Positions 24,085-35,379 of a stretch of 64,000 bases of DNA are shown here, in pieces (the stretch's first letter is position 1; each line of letters opens with the position of its first letter). Under the pieces are notes generated by a model. It made no database searches, was not told the origin of the DNA, and saw only the letters and a program-made list of their open reading frames with translations. The stretch is from Cycas panzhihuaensis (taxonomy: Eukaryota > Cycadophyta): the NCBI GenBank assembly GCA_023213395.1, contig CM041465.1, forward strand, positions 23,746,001-23,810,000. The letters are read 5' to 3'. A program made the position numbers and the translations under genes.

Positions 24085-24490
24085 TAATGGTAGATGATGC
24101 TCAATGATGAAGTTGACCAACCTATCCATTTCAGCGTTAAGTCCACTAAGAATATAACCAATGTCGATAGAAGAGAATTAGGCTAGAAGGGATCTAGTAG
24201 TCATGGCTAATAGTCTCAAGCGAGGGCAAAGGGAGCAAAAAAACTAGGTAAACTGAGACATGATAATCTGGGAATCGCAATATAAAATGATAGAGCCATG
24301 ATGAAAGTAAAGTGCATTAGTGAGAGCCTCAATAACAACATTCTACTTGGCCTCATTATTAGTGGCTTCATATAGGTAAATCTTGGATCGAATAAAGGTG
24401 TACCTAGAGAGTTCTCAGATGACCCAAATGACAGTAAAAGGCCCTGGGTTCCCACAACTGCTCCCATCAATGTTAATAATCGATGCCATA
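24085..24490 (-). pseudogene. Archaeal-type RNase H-like domain, element D
   Basis: On the minus strand the pieces read ININGSSCGNPGPFTVIWVI, YEATNNEAK, FHHGSIILYCDSQIIMSQFT, and SSIDIGYILSGLNAEMDRLV. The motif order matches the copies in B and the CpG-rich units. Two stops are visible, both TAG/TGA. The first catalytic Asp is now Asn (INING), which would abolish activity. Confidence 0.75.
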
Positions 24491-26473
24491 GGGATATGCA
24501 ATGATGACTTAAGATAAAATCAATGAACGATGGGAGGATACATGAATCAAAAAACATCAAAAGGACCTAGAATGATGGAACCTCATAATCTTCATGAGTC
24601 TCTACTAACTAAGACTAATAACCTCCTCTAAAATCCACCTAAAGTAAAAATCCTTGCCAAGTGAGGTTCAATCATGATTGAGACCTGAGTGGGTCCAAAC
24701 GACCAAACGTAAATATCCTAAAATAGCTTACATGACTAGACTTGAGATATGTATCATAGATGGGGACAAGACCATCATGCGACCTACCCTAGGAACCAAG
24801 TAGGTGGTGGCGAATATCACCCTACTTGAAGCATACCCATATACATGTTTTTTTTTTTTTTGAGTCCTTTTTGGACTTCTTTTCTTTCCTTTATTTTTAT
24901 TTTTATTTTGTGTTCAACTATAAGAGGGGATATCTATATAAAACCTTAGGTGGTATGAGGTGGGTATAGTAATAGGCTAAACCATGAAGAAACTAGGAGG
25001 AACATCGTGGTAGCAATTTTAATAGAATATACATGATGCTATAAATTCTAGATGAGGAAGTTAAACCATAGGATGAAACAGGCAAGTCATGTGACATTCT
25101 TAAGCATCAAGAGTAGGACATGCATGGAGTAGGGTCCTTTGGTAGGTGACTAAAGATGACCGAGGCACCTACCATTATCAAATACATATAAGACTCTCTT
25201 TAAGTAACCCTAGTTCAAGTCGTGGGTATACCTAACGAAATCTAGATCAAACTGCAACAAATGGGGAAGTATCTAAACCAGTGGAAATATCCTAGAATAG
25301 AAAGAAAATAGGGAGTTACAAAGGCATATGGGACTCAGAAATGAGAATAAACAAGTAGCCAAATTGGACTTAAGGCTGACAGCATAGTCTAGATAGTCAC
25401 AAAAGCTACCAAAATATTGAGTAGAAAGTGTAAGGATACTATAGGAATCAAATAGCCATGTGGATAATGAGAAAGAAGTTATGGAAAGCCAAATGATATT
25501 TGATAGACATAAGGCTTACATGGGCAGTAAATCGAGAATCAGGAGGAAAAATAGATCCTGTGGACTATAAACACCTACAGGGGATTAAGTAGGCACCCTA
25601 GGGGATAGAAAGGCTTGCCTAGAGGAGGAGGGGTGCTACCAAAACTAAGGAAAAGGAAACACAAAAAGGTAGTCAAGCACAAAAAGGCCTTTTACCAAAT
25701 GAGGGATGAGAAGGAGGTTCTTAGGAGTAGTGAAGACAATAAAATCACAAATGAGAGGGCTCAACACCAGAAAGGGTACTAGGGTAAAAGAATAGGGGTC
25801 CTCTATATATAATGGGTTTTCTTAAGAAATTTTATTTTATTTTCATGATCACTTGTTAGATTTGGGAGAAAAACATTTTACATTTACTTTTTCCTTTATG
25901 TTTATGAGCTTGTTATGGGAGATCTACTTACCAGATTGATGAGTGAGAGGATATGTTGAGACCCTAAGTGAGAGATAGCTCTAGCACGCCTAGACGCAAT
26001 GAGTGGATGCTTGTTATTTTTATTATTTTTTAATTTTTTTATTCGTATCTATTTCAGTAGTTAGGCTATGCCCAAGTAGAGGAAATAAGGCTAAATGGCA
26101 CCTGTTTGGGGCCCTGTTCTGGAATGGGCTAGGGCTTCTAAGTACCCAATCCCCAATAGGCTAAGCATTAGCCCTGAATTTAATTTTTTTTTTTTTTTTA
26201 TAGATTCTTCATTTTAGGATGGGTTTTCATCATATCACTACAAATATCATGGTATCACTATAAATATCATAGTACCACAAATATCCTAGTGGTATTGCAA
26301 ATACTACCACATCATAATATATAGTATTACAAATATATTTATGGTACCAAAAATATATTTGTAGTATAGAGATAGAAAAAAAAAGTTATTAGTTTTAGTT
26401 TTTTCTTTTTTGTTAATTCTTTACTATGATTTCAAAAGCTTTGATGCAATAATTTTCATGATATAGTCTATTA
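24491..26473. other. Non-coding spacer of element D
   Basis: No gene is supported. It is the intact counterpart of 4,746-5,733 plus 13,398-14,560 of element C. Reading across about 25,385-25,400 gives the empty version of the copia insertion site. A T-rich run (24,847-24,860) is the counterpart of the A-rich run at 13,887-13,955. Confidence 0.55.
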
Positions 26474-26955
26474 TGGTGGTTGATAGCTGTGAGAATATCA
26501 AGGCACCTATGTTTAGGTTAGTGGAGATGATGAATGCAGGGGACAGGGAGGTCCTACGGAGATGTGGGCTCCTACAGGTCATGACGATACATTAGTATAC
26601 GTCAAACCAAATGCTACTTATTGATATTATCTATCGCTAGGACTAGAGGAGACAGGCTTTCCACTTACTATTAGCAAGGGTCATCATGATCACATCCTAG
26701 GATGTATGGAGGATACTAGGGGTGCTATAAAGAAGCGCATCTCCTAATCTTGGGGTCCTACCAACTATGGGGAAGGCTCACTAGGTAGCTACTCAATTTT
26801 TCTATAGCTAGGAGCACTAGCACAGACAAGGTAGGTTAGTGAGAAAGATCTTTATAGTAAGGATTCCTCATTGGAGGAAGATGATTATCTTTGCGATTCT
26901 ATTCCAAATATCCCACAGATATTACTACCGAGAGGTGCTTGGGGGTGTATGGATT
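26474..26955 (+). pseudogene. Antisense PMD-like ORF fragment of element D
   Basis: The plus-strand translation reads MVVDSCENIKAPMFRLVEMM, then AGDREVLRRCGLLQVMTIH, AFHLLLARVIMITS, VWRILGVL and KIFIVRIPHWRKMIIFAILF. These line up with the antisense ORF of element C and with the first part of that in element B. It ends abruptly at about 26,955, before the coiled-coil part. Stops are again TAG/TGA at expected Gln/Arg/Trp codons. Confidence 0.5.
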
Positions 26956-26960
26956 CCATT

Positions 26961-27535
26961 TTTTTCACCAAAACCTAGCCCTCTTGTTGATCTTCATCAC
27001 TTTTAATAAGTTTCTTGTATGTTTAATATGAGAATGATTGATTTAGGTTTATTTCATATGCACTAGGCCATGTTTTGATAAAATGTTGTATTGGTTCTAT
27101 TGATGATATATGTTGAATAATGGTGGATGTATTATTATGCAATCACTTGCTGATGAGTGATAACTGTGGCATTAAATTTTTCTTTCATGATCATTCTTAT
27201 TCAAATTTTCCTCTGGACTGATTCCTTTTATTTCATTTTTAATCTTGATTTCACCCTTAGATCTTTTTCTTTAATTAATTTTTGGGCTTGTGCTTATTAT
27301 TTTCATCTCTTTTAGGCTACTTTCCTCGCTAGTTAAAGTCATCTCTACTAAAGTTTATCAATAAAAAATACTTTTTTAACTTTTTAATGAGTTATTTTTA
27401 TCTTCTAATTTATCACATTTAGTCCTTCCAAAAATGCAATCGATCATGATTTTAGAAGAAAGTCGTATTTTTTATGGCTCTAAGAATATGACTGGTAGTA
27501 TTTTTTACTGTCATGCATCTAAAACTTTTCCAATG
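26961..27535. other. AT-rich sequence between element D and element B
   Basis: I see no gene or recognisable element. The last five bases (27,531-27,535, CAATG) are the left target-site duplication of element B. This sequence should continue at 58,149 in the state before B inserted. Confidence 0.5.
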
Positions 27536-30500
27536 TAGAATCACATCTATGGTGATGGTAACTACACTTGGCAAATATTGGGGCAATCAACGGTAAATAT
27601 TAGAATAAAAAATGCAGTCCTACAAGTGGAATAAACACCCACACAGGGCATCCATGCATCAGAAAATAGGTTTGGGACCCACTAATGGTACACAACTTTC
27701 TCAAGGTAGCTTAGGCTTTTGGTTTGAAGGGAAAGATATACTTAAGGTATCTCGGATAACCCCAAGAGACGAGGTGCCCCCACCCTTAGATGGCTAGAAG
27801 GAAAGAGGGAGACCCATGGAGAAAGGGATTCCTATGGGAAAGGAATGTAGCATAAGCACAATGTGTGCAGATGAATGGTACTAAGTATGAGATAAAGCAC
27901 AAGTGAACCTCTCTAGGTCAACAAACCTAAGGCAGGTATAAGAGAGAAGAAATGACGGCAAAAGGAGGTCTTGCCGCTATGTAGGCAAAGAGGGGACTTA
28001 AACCCCCGCAAGATCAACCAAGGTTACACGTGTAGGCCTGATGTGAAAAAGTGCGCAAGGAGGGATAATAAAAGTGCTATCATATATTTCCACAATAGAA
28101 AGAAATATAAAATATGATTCCTCTCTCTCTTTTCCTTTTCAACAAGAAAAGATGGAAAAAATATTTCACGCAAACTCAAACATGCACACTAAGATGATGC
28201 AAAGGTGGGGGATGTTTGCTTTTAGATAAGAGGAGGGGGGAAGTATAATTCCTATGATGTACTCTTTCCTATAAAAGTACTCATGTAATATGCGTATGCA
28301 GGATGAATGCACGTAGATCAATTTACTATCCTTTTCCTCATATATGATTTATTATGCAAGAAGATATGCTTAATAAAGGTAAAAGGAGAAAGGACTGTGT
28401 GAAATAAGGGTGTTCATACTTGGGAAGTCACGCGGCTGAAAGAGATGCTTTGCTCATACATCGTGTACGTCTCCTTGTCCTTGCTTAATATGCAACCATT
28501 GTTGAGAGGTGATGATGAAGTGGGGCTTCCTTACCTTCCCCGTGCAAAAAGGAGAAACAAAAAGGAAAGGACAAAAGGAAGCAAAATAACTATGCAAGAA
28601 GGGAAATGAAAAAGAAAGAAAGTAGGGACTTACCCATATTAGAATGCTTCTTTCTCCTTGCAAGTGTCGCAGTGAAACCTGCAACCACATAGGTCTTTGC
28701 CCTTTCTAAACGGGATACCAAGATATAAAGTCAATATATATGTAATAATATAAAAGTAAAGTGCTGACATATAATGCTTTAGGTTACTTAGTCTACCACC
28801 AAAGATAACTCTACAAATCCTCAAGGAAAACACCAATGCATGCCAAGCAAGGGGAGGTTAGCCTCAGAATGGGTAACCCTCCAAAAAATAAACCTCCATG
28901 ATGCCCTTACGTGTAGGGTAGAGTGGATTAGGATAGCCTATGGGCAATAGATAGGAAAGGAAATAAATGTTGCGAAGTTTGCAGAAGTTGCCTATGTTGC
29001 AAGTATGCTATGGGTAGCAAATTGCAGCATGGGCTATTCCAAGGCTCAGGATGAGTAATAGACACCATTTGGGGTTGGAAGAGCTACCCAAAAAGGGGTG
29101 TGTAGGCCTGGGATTAGTGCAGTAAGGGCTACACACACTGATATCCAGCACAGGACTAATCCCAAGGACTCCCGTATGACCCAAGAAAGGCATAGGTGAA
29201 GGAGAGGAAGGAGGAAAAGGGGTTTGCTATTGAGGAGCAGGCCTAGTAGGTACGGATCTTGCCTTAGCTCCTTTTACTTACTCCTGATGAACCCTCTCCT
29301 ATAGCCTCCTTAGAAAAAAATGAGGGGAGGATGGGGATATCAAGATGGTAGGGAAGCAGGTAATAGAAGAATACTCCTCTATGCAGCAAAAACATAAGGA
29401 AAGGAATCATATACTTGAAGAACTAAATTTTTGCAAGACAAACCTAAGTTAAATTATGGAACAATAATGGGAAGTACCTACTAGGCTATGTAGGAGGTAG
29501 ATCTACCCTTGTAGATAGTAGGAAATGGTAGATTTAGAGTGCTTGTAGGGTATCTATTAGGATGGTATTTTAGGATAAACACGCTGAAGGTTGTAGGAAG
29601 AGCGTGGAGGCCACACTTGGGCATGGATCCTTGCTTGGAGGCATTAGTTGATGACTTTGTTGCCTCAAACCAGTGCTACGATAGCTAGATTTGAGGCTGG
29701 AACATTAGAAACACAGGTGTTACAGGCATTTCTGTAGAGTGTTCCTATGAGAAAGAGAGAAGATAACAAGAAGAAGTGGTAGAAGAGGTGGAAAATAAAA
29801 TTGTTTTAGGCTTTATACCTAACCCTAGCCCTAATCGAGTGATTAGGGTTAGCTTAGGGCTTAGTTGACAACTAATCCACATGGAAATTCTGTGATAAAA
29901 TGTGATAATTGCCATAGTGGATTAAAAAAATAGAGGTGAATAGTTGCACCACGATAAACTTTTCAATACCATAGTAAAGTTCACGGTACCACTAAGTTTG
30001 TAGCGGTACAGGACCAAAATGTAATAAAAAGAAAGATAGGGGTCCTAGGAGCCCTAAGAGAGGATACTCTAGGCCTAGGAGGGGCCAACGCTCCTATCTA
30101 GGTGGATGGGGACAGTCTAAGTAAGCAAATAAGCTAGACTGAATAGGACATCGAGAGGTAGGATTCCCAGAAATGCTATGGAAGGGCACAAAATGCCCAC
30201 CACTCTTAGAAAAGAGCTAGGGATTGCGGTAGGTGACAAGGGTGTGAGCAGATCACATGAGTTGGTTGAAGGTCAAGGCAATGTGAAGGTGATGTGGAGG
30301 GTTGTAGAGCACCATGGAGATGCATGTCTCATGAAGGAGCATATCCCATGGGTTGTCATAGGCTAGGGATATGCGACATGATCAAGCAAGATGCATGATC
30401 AATCATAACAATGAGCCAATCAATCATGCAGTTCAAATAATACTTCAATCTACAATATATAAAGTGATTAAGATGGGAGAGAGAAGCATACCTATGCTTA

Positions 30501-30544
30501 CCTAAGTTGACCTATCCATACCTATTCCTGGTAGGCAGGAAACA
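27536..30544 (-). repeat. 3' LTR of element B
   Basis: 3,009 bp. On the minus strand it starts TGTTTCCTGCC at 30,544 after the polypurine tract and ends at 27,536 (TA where the partner has TG). A GGTAAGCATAGGTATG motif lies at 30,487-30,502 and a TATA box at 29,811-29,817. The partner LTR at 55,151-58,143 shares long identical stretches, with many transition differences. Short ORFs in it are not supported as genes. Confidence 0.9.
29811..29817 (-). promoter_or_regulatory. TATA box in the element B 3' LTR
   Basis: The minus strand reads TATAAAG within GGTATAAAGCC. The same block is kept in the solo LTR at 60,805-60,811 and, with one change, in the 5' LTR at 57,431-57,436. Confidence 0.55.
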
Positions 30545-30954
30545 CTACCCCTTTGGCAGTAGAGCCTCACTGCTTGGAAGCACAACGTGATGGTGAATGC
30601 TTACAACAACACTATTAGTAACATATGTATATATAATAATCATAATCATGACAAGAGGCAAGGGTGACAGTGAGTGTTATGGAAGAATGTGTGGATATAG
30701 GAAAAGGAGTGGAGACAACATAGGGGCTATCTACGTGCCACTCTGGAGTCGACTGGAAGCTATGACGGATGAGGGGAATGCCCCCATCGTAAGAGTGTAA
30801 AGGAAAGATATGATAACAAGGAAAAGAGTGGATGAACAAACCTAGTGGTTGCCATAGTTTAACCCCATTAGCGACTAGATTTTAGAGGTATAAATGGATT
30901 ACAACATGAAGTGCAAGATGGCCATAGACTTGGGCACCTGGGTGACCAAATAAG
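30545..30954 (-). other. Polypurine tract and conserved motif of element B
   Basis: CCAAAGGGGTAG on the minus strand (30,545-30,556) sits directly before the LTR and is the polypurine tract. The motif GGGGTTAAACTATGGCAACC (minus, about 30,847-30,868) is the single B copy of the element seen three times in C and D. No coding sequence is seen. Confidence 0.68.
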
Positions 30955-31385
30955 TCCCTTGGGGGGGTCATCGAGAAGAGGTAGGCAACACTCAAGGATG
31001 AGGTGAACAAGGCTATTCGCCTTAGAATTGAGGGCCTGAGGGATGTGTTAGATGTCGATAGACAGAAAACAAGCCAATAGGGACCTAGCAGTCGAGGCAA
31101 GGGCTCTCAAGTGTAAGCATCATACCTGGTAGACCTGGGTAAGATGGGACACCACAACCTAGGAGTCGCAAAAGAGAACGATGGGTCTGTGATAGAAATA
31201 GAGCACATCAGTAAGGGCCTTAATAACATTCATGTAATCGACTTCATTATTGGTAGCCTCAGGGAGGAAGATCTCAGAATGTAGGAAATTATATCTGGAA
31301 GGATTGCGAAGAATCCATGTGGCGGTAGAAGGATCGTGGCTGCCACAGCTTCCACCATCGATAAAGATGAGAACTTCCATAGATG
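30955..31385 (-). pseudogene. Archaeal-type RNase H-like domain, element B
   Basis: The minus-strand frame is open from 31,380 to 31,159 and reads VLIFIDGGSCGSHDPSTATW, LPEATNNEVDYMNVIKALTD, HRPIVLFCDSQVV. After two stops it continues with FLSIDIWHIPQALNSKANSL-like sequence to about 30,955. The four acidic positions are D (FIDGGS), E (NNEVDY), D (FCDS) and a lost fourth (KANSL for EADSL). GNPGP has become GSHDP. This is a distinct second RNase H; the ordinary gypsy RNase H is at 36,735-37,115. Confidence 0.82.
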
Positions 31386-32616
31386 AAAGGGAAAGTGTCT
31401 TAGTACATGAAATCTGACAAATTTGGTGTTGTCAAGGGATACAATGATATAGAGTAACTGTGAGTGACTCGAATAGTTGGCGATGATAGCCATGAAGGGC
31501 AAGAGGACCCAATAATGAGGCTACCCCAGGGTAGAGCAGACTATCTAGCTAACGGGAAAGAACAGGTGGCAAAATGACCACTCTAGGATGCCAAAGGTTG
31601 CTTAAGGAAGCAAAAAGCAGTCCCAAATGGAGGGGACACTCCCTTTGGGGACCCTAGAGGCATGAATGGGTGGAAAAAATGGGTCTAGGATGGCAAAACG
31701 AGCCAAACAAGTACAAACTTGGGTATACATGGAGGTGGCACATAAAACGGGGTAAAAGGGACCTTGTGAAGGTAGGCAAACATACGCCATAAATACACCT
31801 ATAAAGATGAGTGAAATGGAGGTTGCGAGGGTGAAATAGAACCTAGGGCTAGGAGGCAATAGTGATCAGGGATGAGGGATGGCACTAAGGGCTGTCATGG
31901 TGACAGAAACGAAGGAAGTGCCTGTCGAGGCCCCCGCCTATATAAGGAAAACTTGATGAAAATGAAATTCATTTTCATGGGCTCACAAATGATTCATAGC
32001 CCTTTCCCTTAGTAGTGGAGCACTACTTGATTTTGGAGATACGCAGGAGGAGATCAAACCATCAGATTAAAGTGAGAGGATAGCCATCAGGATCAAGACG
32101 ATGAGATGGTAGTCACGAGGCTAGATCCAATGACTGGATCACTCGTTCCCTAGCCCATCTTGTACTTGGATTTTTATTACTTTTTATCATTTTTAAGGTA
32201 GTGTTTGGCCCCTTGAAGGCAAATAGTAATCTCCTAGAGTCTTAATTGGACCCAGCGACAGGGGGGACTAGGGCATTAGGTAGCCCTGGTTCCGGTGGGC
32301 CAGAGCAATACCTGCTAGGAAATAACTTTTGGGTTTTTTAGGTAGGAAACCCCCCCCTTTTGGGGGGGTGATGTTCACACCATGGCAAAGATTGTGGTAC
32401 TGCGATCTTTGCCGCGGGGCCTCGATTGCAGTGGGACCTAGGCTAAACTCTATGGTACCACAGAGTTTAGCATGGTGCGAAGCTAAAACAACTGAAAAAG
32501 TAAAAGACAACCCAAAGGGGAGCTAGATCTCAATCTAAGAGGAGTGAGAGGTAGTCCTAAGGGCCAGCAGGTGGATTTAAATAGCCTCTAATTGGTTTTT
32601 GGAGTATTTTACAAGT
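31386..32616. other. Spacer of element B between RNase H domain and antisense ORF
   Basis: No gene is supported. Positions 31,950-32,300 match the spacers of C and D (TTCATTTTCATG block, GGCCC-rich zone). A C-run and G-run hairpin-like pair CCCCCCCTTTTGGGGGGG lies at 32,350-32,368, and a GTACCACAGAGTTTAGC block follows at 32,455. Confidence 0.5.
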
Positions 32617-34580
32617 AATTATAGCAGTGGAGAACCGCAAGAACATAGGGATGGCAATGTTGAGCTTCATGGAGATGATGTCCCGTGGGGACAAATAAGT
32701 CTTAGTGTGATGTGGCCTTTTAAAGGTCACACGGATGCCATAGCATGTATTAGATTAGCGGCTCCTGGTAGACATAGTCTTGTACTGGGATAGGCAGAGG
32801 CACATATTCCACCTCCCCCAAGTGGTGGACGTCACAGTCACGTTGAGAGATATTAGGAGGATCCTTAGGGTACTAGTGATGAGATAACCAATATTACTAG
32901 GGGCACTGCCTAGCAATGAGGCAACACATAGGGAGGCAATGATATTTTTCACTAGACAGGACAGGTGGGAGAGGAGAGGGATACCCTTACAGACCATGGT
33001 CATGTCCAGAGTTCCTCAAGTGAGGAAACTGATTACCTTATGTATTCTATCTAGATATCCCATAAACAGAACTATAGAGATATACTCAATAGGTGGATGG
33101 ATGTGGTCAGGAGATGCGAGGCCAGGGAGAGGCTGGATTGGGCCACCTTGATAGTAGTGAACTTAGTCGCTCAACTAGATGCTATTAGGGTACCAAGGAG
33201 AGGTGGACTTTCTTACAACATATTGCTATAGTGCTAGTTCTATGATCACTTCAGAGTAGTGGCACCCCCAGGAGGACCACACCCTATCTCGAAGTGGGCT
33301 CCTATGGTCCACAAGTAGAAGACTCGGTTCAGGGGGACCGAGGACCAAGCACATGTACGTCACTCGGTGGAGGCTACATCGTTGGACCTCCTCACCATGG
33401 CAGATTATATATCTGATCCATATCAAGGGGTGAAATGGAGCAATGATGATGAGGTAGGCGAAGCAGGAGTCACCCCTAGTAATGATGATGATGGTGATGG
33501 GGATGATAGAGGTGATAGGGTAGGCCCATTTATAGCAGTAGGTGGATAGGCAAGACCTTCGGGAGTCACAGGAGGAGAGGCGGGTCCGTTGGGAGCTGCA
33601 GAGGGAGAGACAGGTCTACTGGGAGTTGCAAGAGAAGAGGCGGGTCCATCTAGAGCTGTAGAGGGAGTCAGAGACCGACAAACATGAGCTTAGAGACTAA
33701 GGATTGTGGTGAGATCCAGGGCAGTAACAACACCAGTAGAGGGAGGTGGAGATGTCTGAGTGGTCTAGGCAGTTACCAAGATGGTACCAAAGGAGGAGGA
33801 GGTATTAGGGGTTGGTGGAGCACCCGAGGAGGAGGCCATCATCAAAGTCGAGGAGCCGGTGGCCCCAATAGGTGAGACACTACCTTCTCCTGTTATTTTT
33901 CAATTGACTAATATTTATATGTTTGATTTTGTTTGATATATATGATTACATGTACTAACACATGGTGTGTTGGACTTCATAGGAGTAGTAGAGATGTAGA
34001 GACTGGTGGAGATGATAGTCTAGGAGATGTTCCCCTGGGCCTACGCAGAGGGATAACCTCCCATCTAGGTGGGAGAGGAGCCTCGATTAGTAGGGGCTCA
34101 TACAGTAGCGTTCACCCTGTTGGTTAGGGCAAGGGATACATGGATAGCAGATTCCCAACAGCATGAGGCACATGTAGGATGGCTTCAGGGTGAGCTGGAT
34201 GAGACCCAAGTTGAGAGGGATGCTTTGCGAGGTTGAGTGTAGGTATTAGAGGCATATGGAGAAGTAGGTAGAGATGTTACAAGCCAGATCAAGATGGCGG
34301 TACTGGAGGAGCATCTTAGAGGGATGGAGGAGAGGTTCTAGAGCATGGAGGAGAGACTCTAGGGAGTGGAGAGTAAGAGGGATCGTATCCAGGTGAGATA
34401 CGAGTATTTGGTGGATTAGGTAGCCTTGAGATCGTCAAGGAGTAGGATGTACACCCACACAGCGACAATGACCCCAAGGAGGCCTCGAGATGAGGGGAGT
34501 AAGGCAAGGAGCTCCTAGAGATGGAGATGGAGTCTGGGAGGTATGTGGTCCCTAGGAGAGGGATCACATCGACCAAGAGA
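32617..34580 (+). pseudogene. Antisense PMD-like ORF with C-terminal coiled coil, element B
   Basis: On the strand opposite to the element a broken ORF of roughly 650 codons runs from about 32,617. The N-terminal part shows MLSFMEMMSRGDKQVLV, IFHLPQVV, TLRDIRRILRVLV and IFFTRQDRWERRGIPLQTMV, which fits the plant mobile domain. The middle has LIVVNLVAQLDAIRVPRRGG and an acidic patch near 33,480-33,520. The C-terminal part (34,130-34,440) is rich in heptad-like E/L/R (WLQGELDETQVERDALRG, MEERF, MEERL), a likely coiled coil. Extra antisense ORFs are known in some plant gypsy elements. The domain name is from recalled motifs and needs a profile search. Confidence 0.58.
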
Positions 34581-35340
34581 TAATACCCCAGGAGTGGGGC
34601 AACAATAGAGTAGAGTATAGTAGTTTTGATTTAACAGGGGAAAGTGGCAGACCTTTAGAGAGTTACCATATGTAGCCACATGCTTATACTCCTCCCTACA
34701 AGGATTCTGGCTTCCCACAGATGGTGTACCATACCACTTGTATGATATGACATATGCTGATTATTTTATGTATAAAGACAGGGCCATTGGCATCCCATTT
34801 GATATATGTTGGTGTTTATGATGACACATGATGGATGATGTCTATTTATATTTTTATGTTCATGTATGTATATGTGATTTGAGAGTGTGAGTACATGCAT
34901 GAGGAGCTATGGATCATGATGCTTGAGTTAGTTATCACATGGTTTATGCTATGAGAATTATTTGAGTTACACACACTTCCTTTTATGTAGGGCCACATAC
35001 CTAGCAGGTGCACATGTGATCACCATGAGCTTTGGTGATAGACATATGTGGGGCTAGGACGTAGGGTGGCACGCATGTCCACATGGGAGCATATTAGAAT
35101 ATGCAAAGGAAGCATTAGTAGAGAGGGCGTAATGATACTTTGACGTGTCATCCTAGTTGGGAAGTGTACCCAAGCCTAAGAGCGATTAGGATAATACACC
35201 CAAATAGGAGGAGATGACCCCTAGAGAAAGGGGGATGAGGGGTTCTGCAGGAGGAACCCAAAAGAAACAAGGAGGCCACACTAAGCTGCCATTCCACCTG
35301 TGGCTAGGGGGAATGGAGACATATCTAGGATGGTAGTTTA
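34581..35340. other. Spacer of element B downstream of integrase
   Basis: No gene is seen. The right end (35,325-35,350) carries the minus-strand block GAGCCTAAACTACCATCCTA, which also closes pol in the CpG-rich units (41,401 and 49,670). The rest is short and partly repetitive (ATGTATGTATATGTGA). Confidence 0.5.
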
Positions 35341-35379
35341 GGCTCATTTAGAGCATAAAAATAAAAAAGGAATAGTCAT

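Larger units (their letters stand above)
20641..26960 (-). mobile_element. Element D: truncated Tat-like gypsy 3' half, inverted partner of element C
   Basis: On the minus strand this holds, 5' to 3', an antisense PMD-like ORF fragment (26,474-26,955), a spacer, an RNase H-like domain (24,085-24,490), three GAGGTAAAACTATGG-type motifs, a polypurine tract (23,157-23,168) and an LTR ending left of 20,641. It matches element C over almost all of this, in opposite orientation. Sequence similarity stops near 26,960 within the PMD ORF, so the element lost its 5' part. Confidence 0.7.

Noticed and set aside
32350-32368. Rho-independent terminator-like C/G hairpin
   Set aside because: It lies in a eukaryotic transposon spacer with no gene upstream.
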